The notes: generated from the letters alone by a model not told the origin. A stretch of DNA of 38,808 nt from an uncultured Prevotellaceae bacterium (GCA_902788605.1 CADAKX010000028.1:1-38808), one strand, 5' to 3'; positions 1 to 6,304 are shown, counted from the stretch's first letter. Made by a program: numbers and translations.

Positions 1-80
1 GAAGGCTTACTCCTCTCGGCATTCTCAGCCCCTAAGGCCTCACATGTTTACCGGATAGCCAAGAATTACTTCTTGACGGT
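1..80 (-). other. 5' leader of a minus-strand transcript running off the left edge
   Basis: This is the stretch downstream of the promoter at 81-112 on the minus strand. It has no convincing start codon followed by an open frame before the window ends, so at least 75 bases of untranslated leader are visible. It contains a short inverted repeat (CAAGAA/TTCTTG at 60-75). I compared it by eye with TPP, SAM and cobalamin riboswitch consensus elements and could not match it to any of them. The gene it serves is outside the window. Confidence 0.3.
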
Positions 81-113
81 GCAAAGATACTGCTTTTGGT
101 AGAATCTACCAAA
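81..113 (-). promoter_or_regulatory. Minus-strand promoter with operator-like palindrome
   Basis: On the minus strand, GTATCTTTGC (90 to 81) matches the Bacteroidota -7 element and TTGG (112 to 109) the -33 element. The spacer is covered by a perfect 9-bp inverted repeat with a one-base centre, TTTGGTAGA-a-TCTACCAAA at 95-113. A palindrome overlapping the -33 box is where a dimeric repressor would be expected to act. The controlled gene lies off the left edge. Confidence 0.5.
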
Positions 114-119
114 TGCCAT

Positions 120-176
120 AGGCGAGTGTCTTTAATGATGGCTGATGGGAGAGGGAAGAAGGAAGAAGGCTGATGG
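120..176. repeat. Dispersed purine-rich repeat, copy 1
   Basis: A 57-bp block identical to 687-743. It begins with AGGCGAGTGTCTTTAATGA and continues as degenerate short units of the type GGCTGATGG and GGAAGAAGG. Shorter related copies lie at 4960, 5363 and, inverted, at 38111. Its minus strand supplies the stop codon and the last codons of the small gene at 132-359. Confidence 0.8.
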
Positions 177-359
177 TTTATGATTTATGTTGTTAATATC
201 AAAAGCACATACCTCCATTTGGAGCATCTCAACATTGACGCTCAAACCAATTTCATAGCTTACTTCGTAGTCGGTATCAAATGCATAAACTCCGTCCTTC
301 ACCTTCCAAACGTAGTAGGGAGAACGGAGATTAAGTCGGTCTAAATCAAGTGTGTACAT
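132..359 (-). CDS. Small hypothetical protein, DUF6169-like N-terminus, tail from a repeat
   Basis: A 75-residue protein. Residues 1-57 have the look of a small globular domain (motif DGVYAFDTDYEVSYEIGL), which I tentatively compare with the DUF6169 family of Bacteroidota; family members as I recall are about twice as long. The last 15 or so residues (KPSAFFLLPSPISHH) are encoded by dispersed repeat copy 1, so the natural C-terminus was probably lost when the repeat arrived. The start lies six bases after the stop of the upstream 46-residue gene, indicating an operon and probable translational coupling. Function is unknown. The frame could alternatively be a decaying remnant. Confidence 0.45.
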   Translation of the reverse strand: MYTLDLDRLNLRSPYYVWKVKDGVYAFDTDYEVSYEIGLSVNVEMLQMEVCAFDINNINHKPSAFFLLPSPISHH

Positions 360-365
360 AAAAGG

Positions 366-506
366 TTATACGGCAAGTCCGTGTTCAATGACTCTTTTTT
401 CCAGACGTTTGTTGGATTCCTCGAACCATTCACGCTGCCTTGCCTGAAATGCTCGCACAGCTGCAAGCATCTCTTCGTTTGAACGTGGTGTAAATCTCTT
501 GTCCAT
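366..506 (-). CDS. 46-residue helical protein of unknown function
   Basis: I place the start at the ATG at 506 because it follows a good promoter (534-564); the longer open frame upstream of it would lie across that promoter. The protein (MDKRFTPRSNEEMLAAVRAF...) is charged and predicted almost entirely helical, with repeated Arg/Glu and no membrane segment or signal peptide. It is the first gene of a two-gene unit with 132-359. Size and pairing would fit a toxin-antitoxin or regulator pair, but nothing in the sequence proves that. No family recognised. Confidence 0.5.
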   Translation of the reverse strand: MDKRFTPRSNEEMLAAVRAFQARQREWFEESNKRLEKRVIEHGLAV

Positions 507-533
507 TTTATATCCTTTCGTCTTTTCTTGGTA

Positions 534-564
534 CAAAGGTAAAATATATTTTTGATACTTCCAA
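534..564 (-). promoter_or_regulatory. Promoter of the 366-506 / 132-359 unit
   Basis: On the minus strand TACCTTTG (541 to 534) is a near-perfect -7 element, with TTGG at 564 to 561 as the -33 element and about 19 bases between them. Transcription would start near 527, leaving a leader of about 20 bases ahead of the ATG at 506. Confidence 0.65.
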
Positions 565-628
565 GAAAAAGCGAAGAAAAGTGCATTTTGAGGATTCTTT
601 TGCCTTTTGTTAGACATCAGAATAGACA

Positions 629-788
629 TGTTAGACAGAAGATGGCGAATGAATTAGACACGTTAGACAAGTGAGACATCTGGGACAGGCGAGTGTCTTT
701 AATGATGGCTGATGGGAGAGGGAAGAAGGAAGAAGGCTGATGGCTGAGGGATGATGGAAGAGGGAAGAAGGCTGATGGCTGAGGGATG
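629..788. repeat. Dispersed purine-rich repeat, copy 2 (longest)
   Basis: Three parts in order: short degenerate units with TTAGACA (629-672); a core GAGACATCTGGGACAGGCGA running into the AATGATGGCTGATGG motif (673-715, 43 bp, identical to 4960-5002); and a run of GGCTGATGG, GGCTGAGGG and GGAAGAGGG units to about 788. Positions 687-743 are identical to 120-176. No gene is supported in this stretch. Confidence 0.8.
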
Positions 789-834
789 AGAAAAGAAGAA
801 AAAATGCGTCCTTTTGAGAAAATTTTCTTCCGAA

Positions 835-870
835 TTGGAACATAAATCGAATATATTTTTTATCTTTGCA
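835..870 (+). promoter_or_regulatory. Promoter of the ABC transporter gene
   Basis: TTGG at 835-838 and TATCTTTGCA at 861-870 form a typical Bacteroidota promoter with a 22-base spacer. Transcription should begin near 875, about 185 bases before the transporter start. That long leader contains a palindrome and two short reading frames. Confidence 0.7.
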
Positions 871-884
871 CCGAATCTTTAACT

Positions 885-898
885 TAAATACGTATTTA
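885..898. promoter_or_regulatory. 14-bp perfect palindrome at the transcript 5' end
   Basis: TAAATACGTATTTA is a perfect palindrome about 10-25 bases downstream of the predicted transcription start. It could be an operator or a 5' stabilising hairpin. No regulator can be named from the sequence. Confidence 0.4.
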
Positions 899-900
899 CT

Positions 901-1046
901 ATGGCACTACTAATCGCAGAAACACCAGTACGGATTTTCATGCAAACTTGCAAGGAGGTCTGATTGCTTTTTGCCCATACATATTTGTGATCACCACTGC
1001 TGATAATGATAATAATAACAATAATAATCTAAACGACAATAAATAA
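901..1046 (+). promoter_or_regulatory. Transporter leader with a short ORF and an Asn-rich frame
   Basis: An ATG at 901 opens a 20-codon frame (MALLIAETPV..., stop 961-963). In another frame, from GTG 987 to the stop at 1044, the codons read VITTADNDNNNNNNLNDNK: nine Asn and three Asp codons in 19. This frame is open from 888 but has no ATG. An Asn/Asp-rich leader directly before an amino-acid transporter invites comparison with attenuation leader peptides. However, only a few bases separate its stop from the transporter start, so no terminator hairpin fits there. An A-rich untranslated region with coincidental Asn codons is the simpler reading. Confidence 0.3.
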
Positions 1047-1061
1047 AAGTTGAAAAGCGTT

Positions 1062-3722
1062 ATGGATATGTTTAGCAATGTGGCTGAGAGCTTCAGCAAC
1101 AACCTGATAGTGGAGGACCGCTACAGGATGATCCTCGACGGTCTGCAGGTGACGCTGCTTATCACATTATGTGCCGCCGTGCTAGGTACGATACTGGGTG
1201 GACTGGTGTGCTGGATGCGCATGAGTCATCGCAGGTGGCTGCGGCAAGTGGCACGGGTGTATATCGACTTGATGCGGGGCACGCCGGTGCTGGTGCTGCT
1301 CATGCTGATGTACTATGTGGTGATGGCACCAGTGGATGCTACGGGCATCGTGGTGGCCATCGTCACCTTCGCCATGAACACGGCGGCCTACATCAGCGAG
1401 ATGCTGCGGACCACCATCCAGGGCATAGACCGCGGACAGACGGAGGCGGGCCTGGCCTTGGGCTTCACCCCGAGACAGACGTTCCTGAAGATTGTGCTGC
1501 CACAGGTGGTTCGTGCGGTGATGCCCGTCTATCAGGGCGAGATTATCAGCCTGCTGAAGGGTACGAGCATCGTGGGCTACATTGCCGTGGCCGACATGAC
1601 GCGCGCCTCGGACCTGATACGCTCGCGAACATTCGATGCCTTCTTCCCCCTCATCGTCACAGCCCTCATCTATTTCCTCATGGCCTGGCTCATCGGCCTG
1701 CTGCTGCAGTCGTTGGTGCAGCGTCGGCACACGAAGGCCATCGTGGCCGCCCTGATGCTGACGCTGTTTGGTCTGGCAGGCTACGTGCCAACAATAGTTA
1801 ATGACGGGGAAAACGTCACCCAAACGGGCGACCAGAAGGATATCCCCCCCGTATTCAAGGCACTGAAGGGTAAGAGTGTCGGTGTCATCATCGGCAGTGT
1901 CCAGGACATTGCCGTCACCGGCTGGGCTCCCGATGCCGACATCCTGCGCTTGACCACGCAGACCGATATGCTGGCCGCCTTGGAGAACGGCAAGGTGGAC
2001 GTGGGGGGCAGCGAGAGCCTGACGCTGGTATTCTGCAAGGATATTGCTGCCAAGGTGGACTCTGTAAACGCAGGGATGCAACCAGTTCCGATAGCAGCCT
2101 GCTTCCGTTTAGACAATACCGAGTTGCAGCAGGACTTCAACAGTTTCCTGGCCGACATCCGCCGCGACGGCACCTACCAGCAGTTGTACGACCGCTGGCA
2201 GCAGGCCGAAGACCCCTCGACTATGGACATCCCCCAGCCGCGCGGCACGGGGCGCACCCTGCGCGTGGCCACCTTTCCCACCATGCCGCCGTTCAACTTC
2301 ATCAGCCAGGGGAGACCATCGGGCTTAGAGCCTGCCCTGCTGACGGAATGGGCCAACCGGAGGAACTGGAAAGTGGAGTATCTCGTGATGGACTTCGCCG
2401 CACAGATGCCTGCCGTACAGGCGGGCAAGGCCGACCTAGCCATGGGAGCCATCAGCATCACCGAGGAGCGGCAGAAACAGGTGCTCTTTTCCGACGGCTA
2501 TTTCGATTCGCACATCTTGTTCATCACGCGCAAGGGCGAGGCTGGGATACTCACCAGTCCGTCGAAGCCGTCGGCTGCAGACAATAACGGCAGCCTCATT
2601 ACTGAGCAAAGTTCGCCTACTCGCCTTTGGCCGTGGGCTGTGGCGCTTATTATTATAGTAGGTGGTGGCGCCTGGTTTGTCCGCCGGCGCAGGAATGCTT
2701 TCACAAACGGGCAAACCACCAATACCCCCAACGACCGGCAGGAGCCTATCATCAGCATCGCGCACCTGAAGAAGAGCTACGGCAGCCTTGACGTGCTGCA
2801 CGACATCACCGTAGATATCCGCCAGGGCGAGGTCATCTCCATCATCGGCCCCTCGGGCACGGGCAAGAGCACACTCCTGCGTGCTCTCAACCTGCTCGAC
2901 CCGCCCACTGGCGGCAGCATCGTCGTCGATGGCGAGGACATCCTTGCTCGGGACTATCCCGCAGACCGCCTGCGCCAGAAAATGGGCATGGTGTTCCAGT
3001 CATTCAACCTCTTCGAGCATAAGACGGTGCTGGAGAACGTCATCTTCGCGCCCTGCCAATTACGCCACGAGCCAGAGGAAACAGCACGCCAGCAGGGACT
3101 GGCCCTGCTGCGCAAGGTGGGACTGGCCGAGAAGGCCGACGTCTATCCGTCGAGCCTCTCCGGCGGTCAGAAGCAGCGTGTGGCCATCGCCCGCGCTCTG
3201 GCCATGAAGCCCGACGTCATCCTCTTCGACGAACCCACCAGCGCCCTCGACCCCACGATGGTGGGCGAGGTGCTCAGCGTCATCCGCCAGTTGGCCAAGG
3301 AGGGGTTGACCATGCTCATCGTCACCCACGAGATGAAGTTTGCCCACGATGTCTCGTCGCGCATTTTCTTTATGTCGGGCGGCTATATCCACGAGGACGG
3401 CACGCCCCAACAGATTTTCGATGCCCCCATACACAGTGCCACTAAGGCCTTCATACAGCGCATCCGCAAGGAGGTGTTTGAGATTGACGGCCCCGACTTC
3501 GACTTCCTCGGCATGCACTCGGCTGTCAGTGCCTTCTGCCACAAGTACGGCATCCCTGAGAAGGAAGAGAAGGCCCAGCAGCTGATCGGCAAGATGCTCG
3601 ACGGCGCGATGGCACCCTACCGCCCCATCACCGTGCGAATCACGCACAGCGAGCAGTCGCTCGTCACGGCCCCTGATCATATAATCAATAAAAATAAATC
3701 TATCAACATTTCGAGGTTATAG
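1062..3722 (+). CDS. Single-chain polar amino-acid ABC transporter (permease-SBP-ATPase)
   Basis: Residue numbers count from an in-frame TTG at 1050; I prefer the ATG at 1062. Residues 20-225 are a HisM/GlnP-type permease with the EAA loop at 131-152. Residues 265-500 are a family-3 solute-binding domain, and 531-547 is a membrane helix. Residues 567-803 are an ATPase with Walker A GPSGTGKST (600-608), Q-loop Q650, signature LSGGQ (703-707), Walker B VILFDEP and H-loop H760. The binding-domain halves are in reversed order: the second half (GKSVGVIIGS to DGTYQQLYDRW, 274-383) precedes the first (TLRVATFP to FSDGYFDSHILF, 403-491). R474 and D482 correspond to ligand-binding positions. After about residue 805 there is an 85-residue extension that may be a truncated extra domain. 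Likely substrate: glutamine, asparagine or a similar polar amino acid. The genes right behind it are decayed. Confidence 0.85.
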   Translation: MDMFSNVAESFSNNLIVEDRYRMILDGLQVTLLITLCAAVLGTILGGLVCWMRMSHRRWLRQVARVYIDLMRGTPVLVLLMLMYYVVMAPVDATGIVVAIVTFAMNTAAYISEMLRTTIQGIDRGQTEAGLALGFTPRQTFLKIVLPQVVRAVMPVYQGEIISLLKGTSIVGYIAVADMTRASDLIRSRTFDAFFPLIVTALIYFLMAWLIGLLLQSLVQRRHTKAIVAALMLTLFGLAGYVPTIVNDGENVTQTGDQKDIPPVFKALKGKSVGVIIGSVQDIAVTGWAPDADILRLTTQTDMLAALENGKVDVGGSESLTLVFCKDIAAKVDSVNAGMQPVPIAACFRLDNTELQQDFNSFLADIRRDGTYQQLYDRWQQAEDPSTMDIPQPRGTGRTLRVATFPTMPPFNFISQGRPSGLEPALLTEWANRRNWKVEYLVMDFAAQMPAVQAGKADLAMGAISITEERQKQVLFSDGYFDSHILFITRKGEAGILTSPSKPSAADNNGSLITEQSSPTRLWPWAVALIIIVGGGAWFVRRRRNAFTNGQTTNTPNDRQEPIISIAHLKKSYGSLDVLHDITVDIRQGEVISIIGPSGTGKSTLLRALNLLDPPTGGSIVVDGEDILARDYPADRLRQKMGMVFQSFNLFEHKTVLENVIFAPCQLRHEPEETARQQGLALLRKVGLAEKADVYPSSLSGGQKQRVAIARALAMKPDVILFDEPTSALDPTMVGEVLSVIRQLAKEGLTMLIVTHEMKFAHDVSSRIFFMSGGYIHEDGTPQQIFDAPIHSATKAFIQRIRKEVFEIDGPDFDFLGMHSAVSAFCHKYGIPEKEEKAQQLIGKMLDGAMAPYRPITVRITHSEQSLVTAPDHIINKNKSINISRL

Positions 3723-3730
3723 AATAAACT

Positions 3731-4054
3731 ATGTAACAAAATCTATTATGAACAAAAACGAGAAATTTATACAAGACAATGAACGAAGAACTGCAGAGAA
3801 TTAATCTGGATGACTATGTCCAGACAGGCGAAGGCGGCAACGGGAAGACCTATGTCAACCCCGCCGTCCCCGGCGAAATCCTCAAGGTGAACAATGCCCG
3901 TATAAGCACCTGGGAGGCCGTTTCGCCGCCCTCGACGTCGTTCTTCGCACCGTCTTCCAGAAGCCCAACTTTGTCGAGAAGCTTTTTTTCGGCACCTATG
4001 TACGTAAACTGATGAAACAATATTATTCGTAATTTTGGAGCGATTTTGTTACAT
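3731..4054. repeat. 13-bp inverted repeats flanking a pseudogene
   Basis: ATGTAACAAAATC at 3731-3743 and its exact reverse complement GATTTTGTTACAT at 4042-4054 enclose the broken phosphotransferase gene. There is no transposase between them and no obvious flanking duplication. They may be a remnant of a small mobile element or a recombination scar. Confidence 0.45.
3779..4032 (+). pseudogene. Internally deleted phosphotransferase-like gene
   Basis: The first 42 codons (MNEELQRINLDDYVQTGEGG, then GKTYVNPAVPGEILKVNNAR) read like the glycine-rich loop and beta-Lys strand of an aminoglycoside/choline-kinase-like protein of the TIGR02172 type. Around 3905 the frame breaks. From about 3920 a different frame encodes a plausible C-terminus (GRFAALDVVLRTVFQKPNF, VEKLFFGTYVRKLMKQYYS) ending at the TAA at 4030. 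The catalytic middle, roughly 200 codons, is missing, so the gene cannot be functional. Immediately upstream, an ATG at 3748 begins MNKNEKFI, similar to MNKNEQFV at the start of the cytidylate-kinase-like gene, suggesting a further remnant. Confidence 0.7.
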
Positions 4055-4149
4055 TTTGATACAAAAAACGAGAAACACAAGGATCATGGGGTCGGTTCTG
4101 CAAAGGTACGAAAAAAACATATTCATAAGAAAAAACTGCCATAAACTGA

Positions 4150-4178
4150 TTGTTTTAAATCTTTTTTGATTACTTTTG
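4150..4178 (+). promoter_or_regulatory. Promoter inherited from a degraded kinase gene
   Basis: TTG at 4150-4152 and TACTTTTGCA at 4171-4180 make a good -33/-7 pair. Transcription from near 4185 would first meet the truncated BadF-type frame (ATG 4207) and then the cytidylate-kinase-like gene (ATG 4307). Confidence 0.65.
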
Positions 4179-4206
4179 CAGCGTAAACCGTCAAAAAATA
4201 CAAGAA

Positions 4207-4314
4207 ATGATACTAATTGCAGATAGTGGAGGTACCAAAACTGACTGGGCGATCGTCACCAGTGCGTCGGTCTCGTACGCTATCACAAACTATAAATATT
4301 GTACTTATGAATAA
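4207..4314 (+). pseudogene. N-terminal stub of a BadF/GlcNAc-kinase-type ATPase gene
   Basis: The frame from the ATG at 4207 begins MILIADSGGTKTDWAIV, the phosphate-1 motif that opens BadF/BadG/BcrA and N-acetylglucosamine kinase proteins of Bacteroidota. After this the sequence is unlike the family and stops at 4312-4314, 35 codons in all against about 280 expected. The stop region overlaps the start of the next gene in another frame by a few bases, so the stub may now act as a small upstream frame feeding ribosomes to it. An internal deletion fused this start to the neighbouring gene's upstream region. Confidence 0.7.
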
Positions 4315-4948
4315 GAATGAGCAATTTGTCATTACGATTAATCGTGAGTTAGGCAGTGGCGGTCGCACCGTTGGCGAGATCTTAGCCAAGAAACTGGGCG
4401 TTAGCTTCTACGACAAGGCCCTGATAAAGGCATTGGAAGAGAAGTATAACCTCACAGCTGATGAAATAGAGAAGCTGAAGGGCCGCAAGACTAGATGGTG
4501 GGAGGACTTCAAGCGCGTAGCTGAAATCGGTAATGGATTGGTCGATGGCAGATCCTGTATTGCAAAATACGGTAAGGAGCCCGATGTGCTGACCACTGAA
4601 AACGTGTTTAAGGCAGAGACCGAGATCCTGCATGAGATTGCAGCGGAAGAGTCGTGTGTTATTGCAGGCCGTTGCGGATTCTTTGTGTTCCGCAACCATC
4701 CTAACCATTTGAGCGTCCTCATTCAGGCACCGCCATCTTTCCGTGTGGCACGTGTCGTCGCCAAACAGCATATCTCAGAGGAAGAAGCCCGTAAGATCAT
4801 CGAGAAGGTGGATAAGATGCGCGAGAACTATGTGAAGCGCTTCACAGGTACCACGCGCTACGACACCCGTAACTACGACCTCGTCTTCAATGCCGCAGGC
4901 AAGACCGAAGAACAGATCGCCGATCAGATCCTGTCATATGTGGAGTAA
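4307..4948 (+). CDS. Cytidylate kinase-like family protein
   Basis: A 213-residue cytoplasmic protein of the cytidylate-kinase-like family (PF13189 type). The start at 4307 gives MNKNEQFVITINRELGSGGR, with the glycine-rich nucleotide-binding loop at about residues 11-20; the longer open frame upstream has no family resemblance. Other visible conserved elements are FYDKALI, an AGRCGFFVFR segment near the middle (LID/NMP-core equivalent), and a C-terminal RYD...NYDLVFN element typical of this group. The family is annotated as nucleoside monophosphate kinase-like, but its substrate is generally unproven and a housekeeping cmk is usually separate. Expression probably comes from the promoter at 4150. 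Dispersed repeat copy 3 begins 11 bases after its stop. Confidence 0.85.
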   Translation: MNKNEQFVITINRELGSGGRTVGEILAKKLGVSFYDKALIKALEEKYNLTADEIEKLKGRKTRWWEDFKRVAEIGNGLVDGRSCIAKYGKEPDVLTTENVFKAETEILHEIAAEESCVIAGRCGFFVFRNHPNHLSVLIQAPPSFRVARVVAKQHISEEEARKIIEKVDKMRENYVKRFTGTTRYDTRNYDLVFNAAGKTEEQIADQILSYVE

Positions 4949-4959
4949 CGCTAGAGCAT

Positions 4960-5030
4960 GAGACATCTGGGACAGGCGAGTGTCTTTAATGATGGCTGAT
5001 GGAAGATGGCTGATGGAAGAAGGAAGAATC
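4960..5030. repeat. Dispersed purine-rich repeat, copy 3
   Basis: Positions 4960-5002 are identical over 43 bp to 673-715, followed by further GGCTGATGG/GGAAGAAGG units. The copy lies directly behind a stop codon. Together with copy 2 it forms direct repeats bracketing the ABC transporter and kinase genes (about 4.3 kb). Confidence 0.8.
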
Positions 5031-5362
5031 AGCGAAGCACCAAATTTATTTGACGTTTTTTGCTTTATGTCACCTTTGCTTCATTCGAATAATCTCCATG
5101 GTGTATTGAGACCATTCCAATGATTCATTCGAATAATTCCTTAGGGGGTATAGGGATTATTCGAATGAGTTGTTGCAATGGTTTCAATGACTTGTTCGGA
5201 TGATTCCGATGAATATTAGATTAATTTCAAATATAACTTGTTATATTTGTGTAACGAGTGTAATGAGAATATTAAACTTTCATTATAGAAATACATTTGG
5301 TTGCAGGTGAATATATTTGTTATATAGAAACTTTGAAATACTCGTTACACTCGTTACACTAT
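5031..5362. other. Palindrome-rich non-coding region
   Basis: No gene is supported here. Visible structure: CATTCGAATAATC at 5082-5094; CATTCGAATAATTCC at 5126-5140 facing GGGATTATTCGAATG at 5153-5167, a 15-bp stem with one mismatch and a 12-base loop; and TGTAACGAGTGTAATGAG at 5250-5267 facing CTCGTTACACTCGTTACA at 5341-5358, an 18-bp inverted repeat with one mismatch. Promoter-like elements occur at 5050-5079 (TTGACG, then CACCTTTGC) and 5242-5249 (TATATTTG), so part of the region may be transcribed. Confidence 0.5.
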
Positions 5363-5415
5363 GGGAGAAAGAAGGCTGATGGAAGAGGGCTGATGGAAGA
5401 GGGCTGAAGGAAGAG
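5363..5415. repeat. Dispersed purine-rich repeat, partial copy
   Basis: Degenerate units of the form GAAGGCTGATGG and GAAGAGGGCTGATGG without the AGGCGAGTGTC core. It lies just beyond the 3' end of the minus-strand gene that ends at 5430. Confidence 0.6.
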
Positions 5416-5429
5416 GAATCTTCCTTTTT

Positions 5430-6304
5430 TTATTCTGCCTCCGGAATGTCGCTCCAGCGGGTGGTATAGCAGGGACTGCGGAAGTCGTGCTTGATGCTGT
5501 CCTTGAAGACGCCAGCTTTTCCTTTACCGATTATTTGCTGCAAAGTTACCTTTGGTTCTTGTCGAGCGTGACACCATCGACATTCACGTCGGGCAGAAGG
5601 AGCTTGTGGTACTGCGCCAGCAGCAGGCGGATGGTGTCGTCGAGCATGTTGAGATGGTCGGGCTTGTTGTTATAGACTGCCCAGCAAACGCGGATGAATG
5701 TGCGTTGCAGTATCTTGGCCGTCTCTGACTCGCAGTTGTGGGTCTTGGCGTATTTGTCGCCTGTGGGGTCGCCCCACACGAAATGGCAGCGCACACGGTC
5801 AAGGTCGATGATAGACAAGGGGGAATACAGAGCCTTCGGGTCTCTGTTGGGCGTGATGATATCGACTATCCGCCCACTTGTACGCTGGTCCATGGGTACG
5901 GCGGTATAGATGGCCAGCATGTGGAGCTGCTGGATGGCGTCATAGGTGGGGGCGTCGACCTTCATCTTCGTGACGGATATCTTGGTTTTGTCCCACGCCA
6001 GTTTCTCGTCGTTGCTCTTCAGTACGACCAGCGTGGTGTCCTCGGCATCATAGGTCAGGGCGAAGGGTGGGTCGGTAGGCGTTTTGACAATGACCAGTTT
6101 CTCGTGGTTGATGGGATAGTCCGAAAGCTTGCGTTTGCCCTCGAGATGGGCTTCGTAGCGGAAGATCTCAATCAGGTCTTTGTCGGTCTCGACACCCTTC
6201 TGGTTGTAGTGCAATACGGAGCTGGCCGACAGGCGGTCGGTGGTTTGGGCTGAGGCACTAATGGTCAACAGCGCCATCATGGTTGCGGTAAGAAGTTTGT
6301 TCAT
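5430..6304 (-). pseudogene. Secreted hypothetical protein with a C-terminal frameshift
   Basis: The intact frame runs from the ATG at 6304 to a stop at 5546 (252 residues). It has a clear signal peptide (MNKLLTATMMALLTISASAQ) and a soluble mature part with no recognised domain. Past the stop, the -1 shifted frame continues without a break for about 40 codons (LQQIIGKGKAGVFKDSIKHD, then FRSPCYTTRWSDIPEAE) to a stop at 5430. Adding one C in the AACC run near 5555 would join the two frames, so the natural protein was probably about 291 residues. Either the gene is a recent pseudogene or the base was lost in sequencing. Exported, probably periplasmic or surface; function unknown. Confidence 0.6.

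Noticed and set aside
1-60. TPP or other known riboswitch on the minus strand
   Set aside because: GGCTGAGAATGCC resembles part of the TPP consensus, but the rest of the conserved core is not present.
631-843. 70-codon minus-strand frame
   Set aside because: Almost entirely translated from the dispersed repeat (SSLSHQPS-type units) and the promoter region; not a gene.
3850-4080. 76-codon minus-strand frame with a promoter-like TACCTTTGCAG upstream (about 4098-4111)
   Set aside because: It is the antisense of the broken phosphotransferase gene, and its protein shows no domain; the promoter-like element is probably a remnant.
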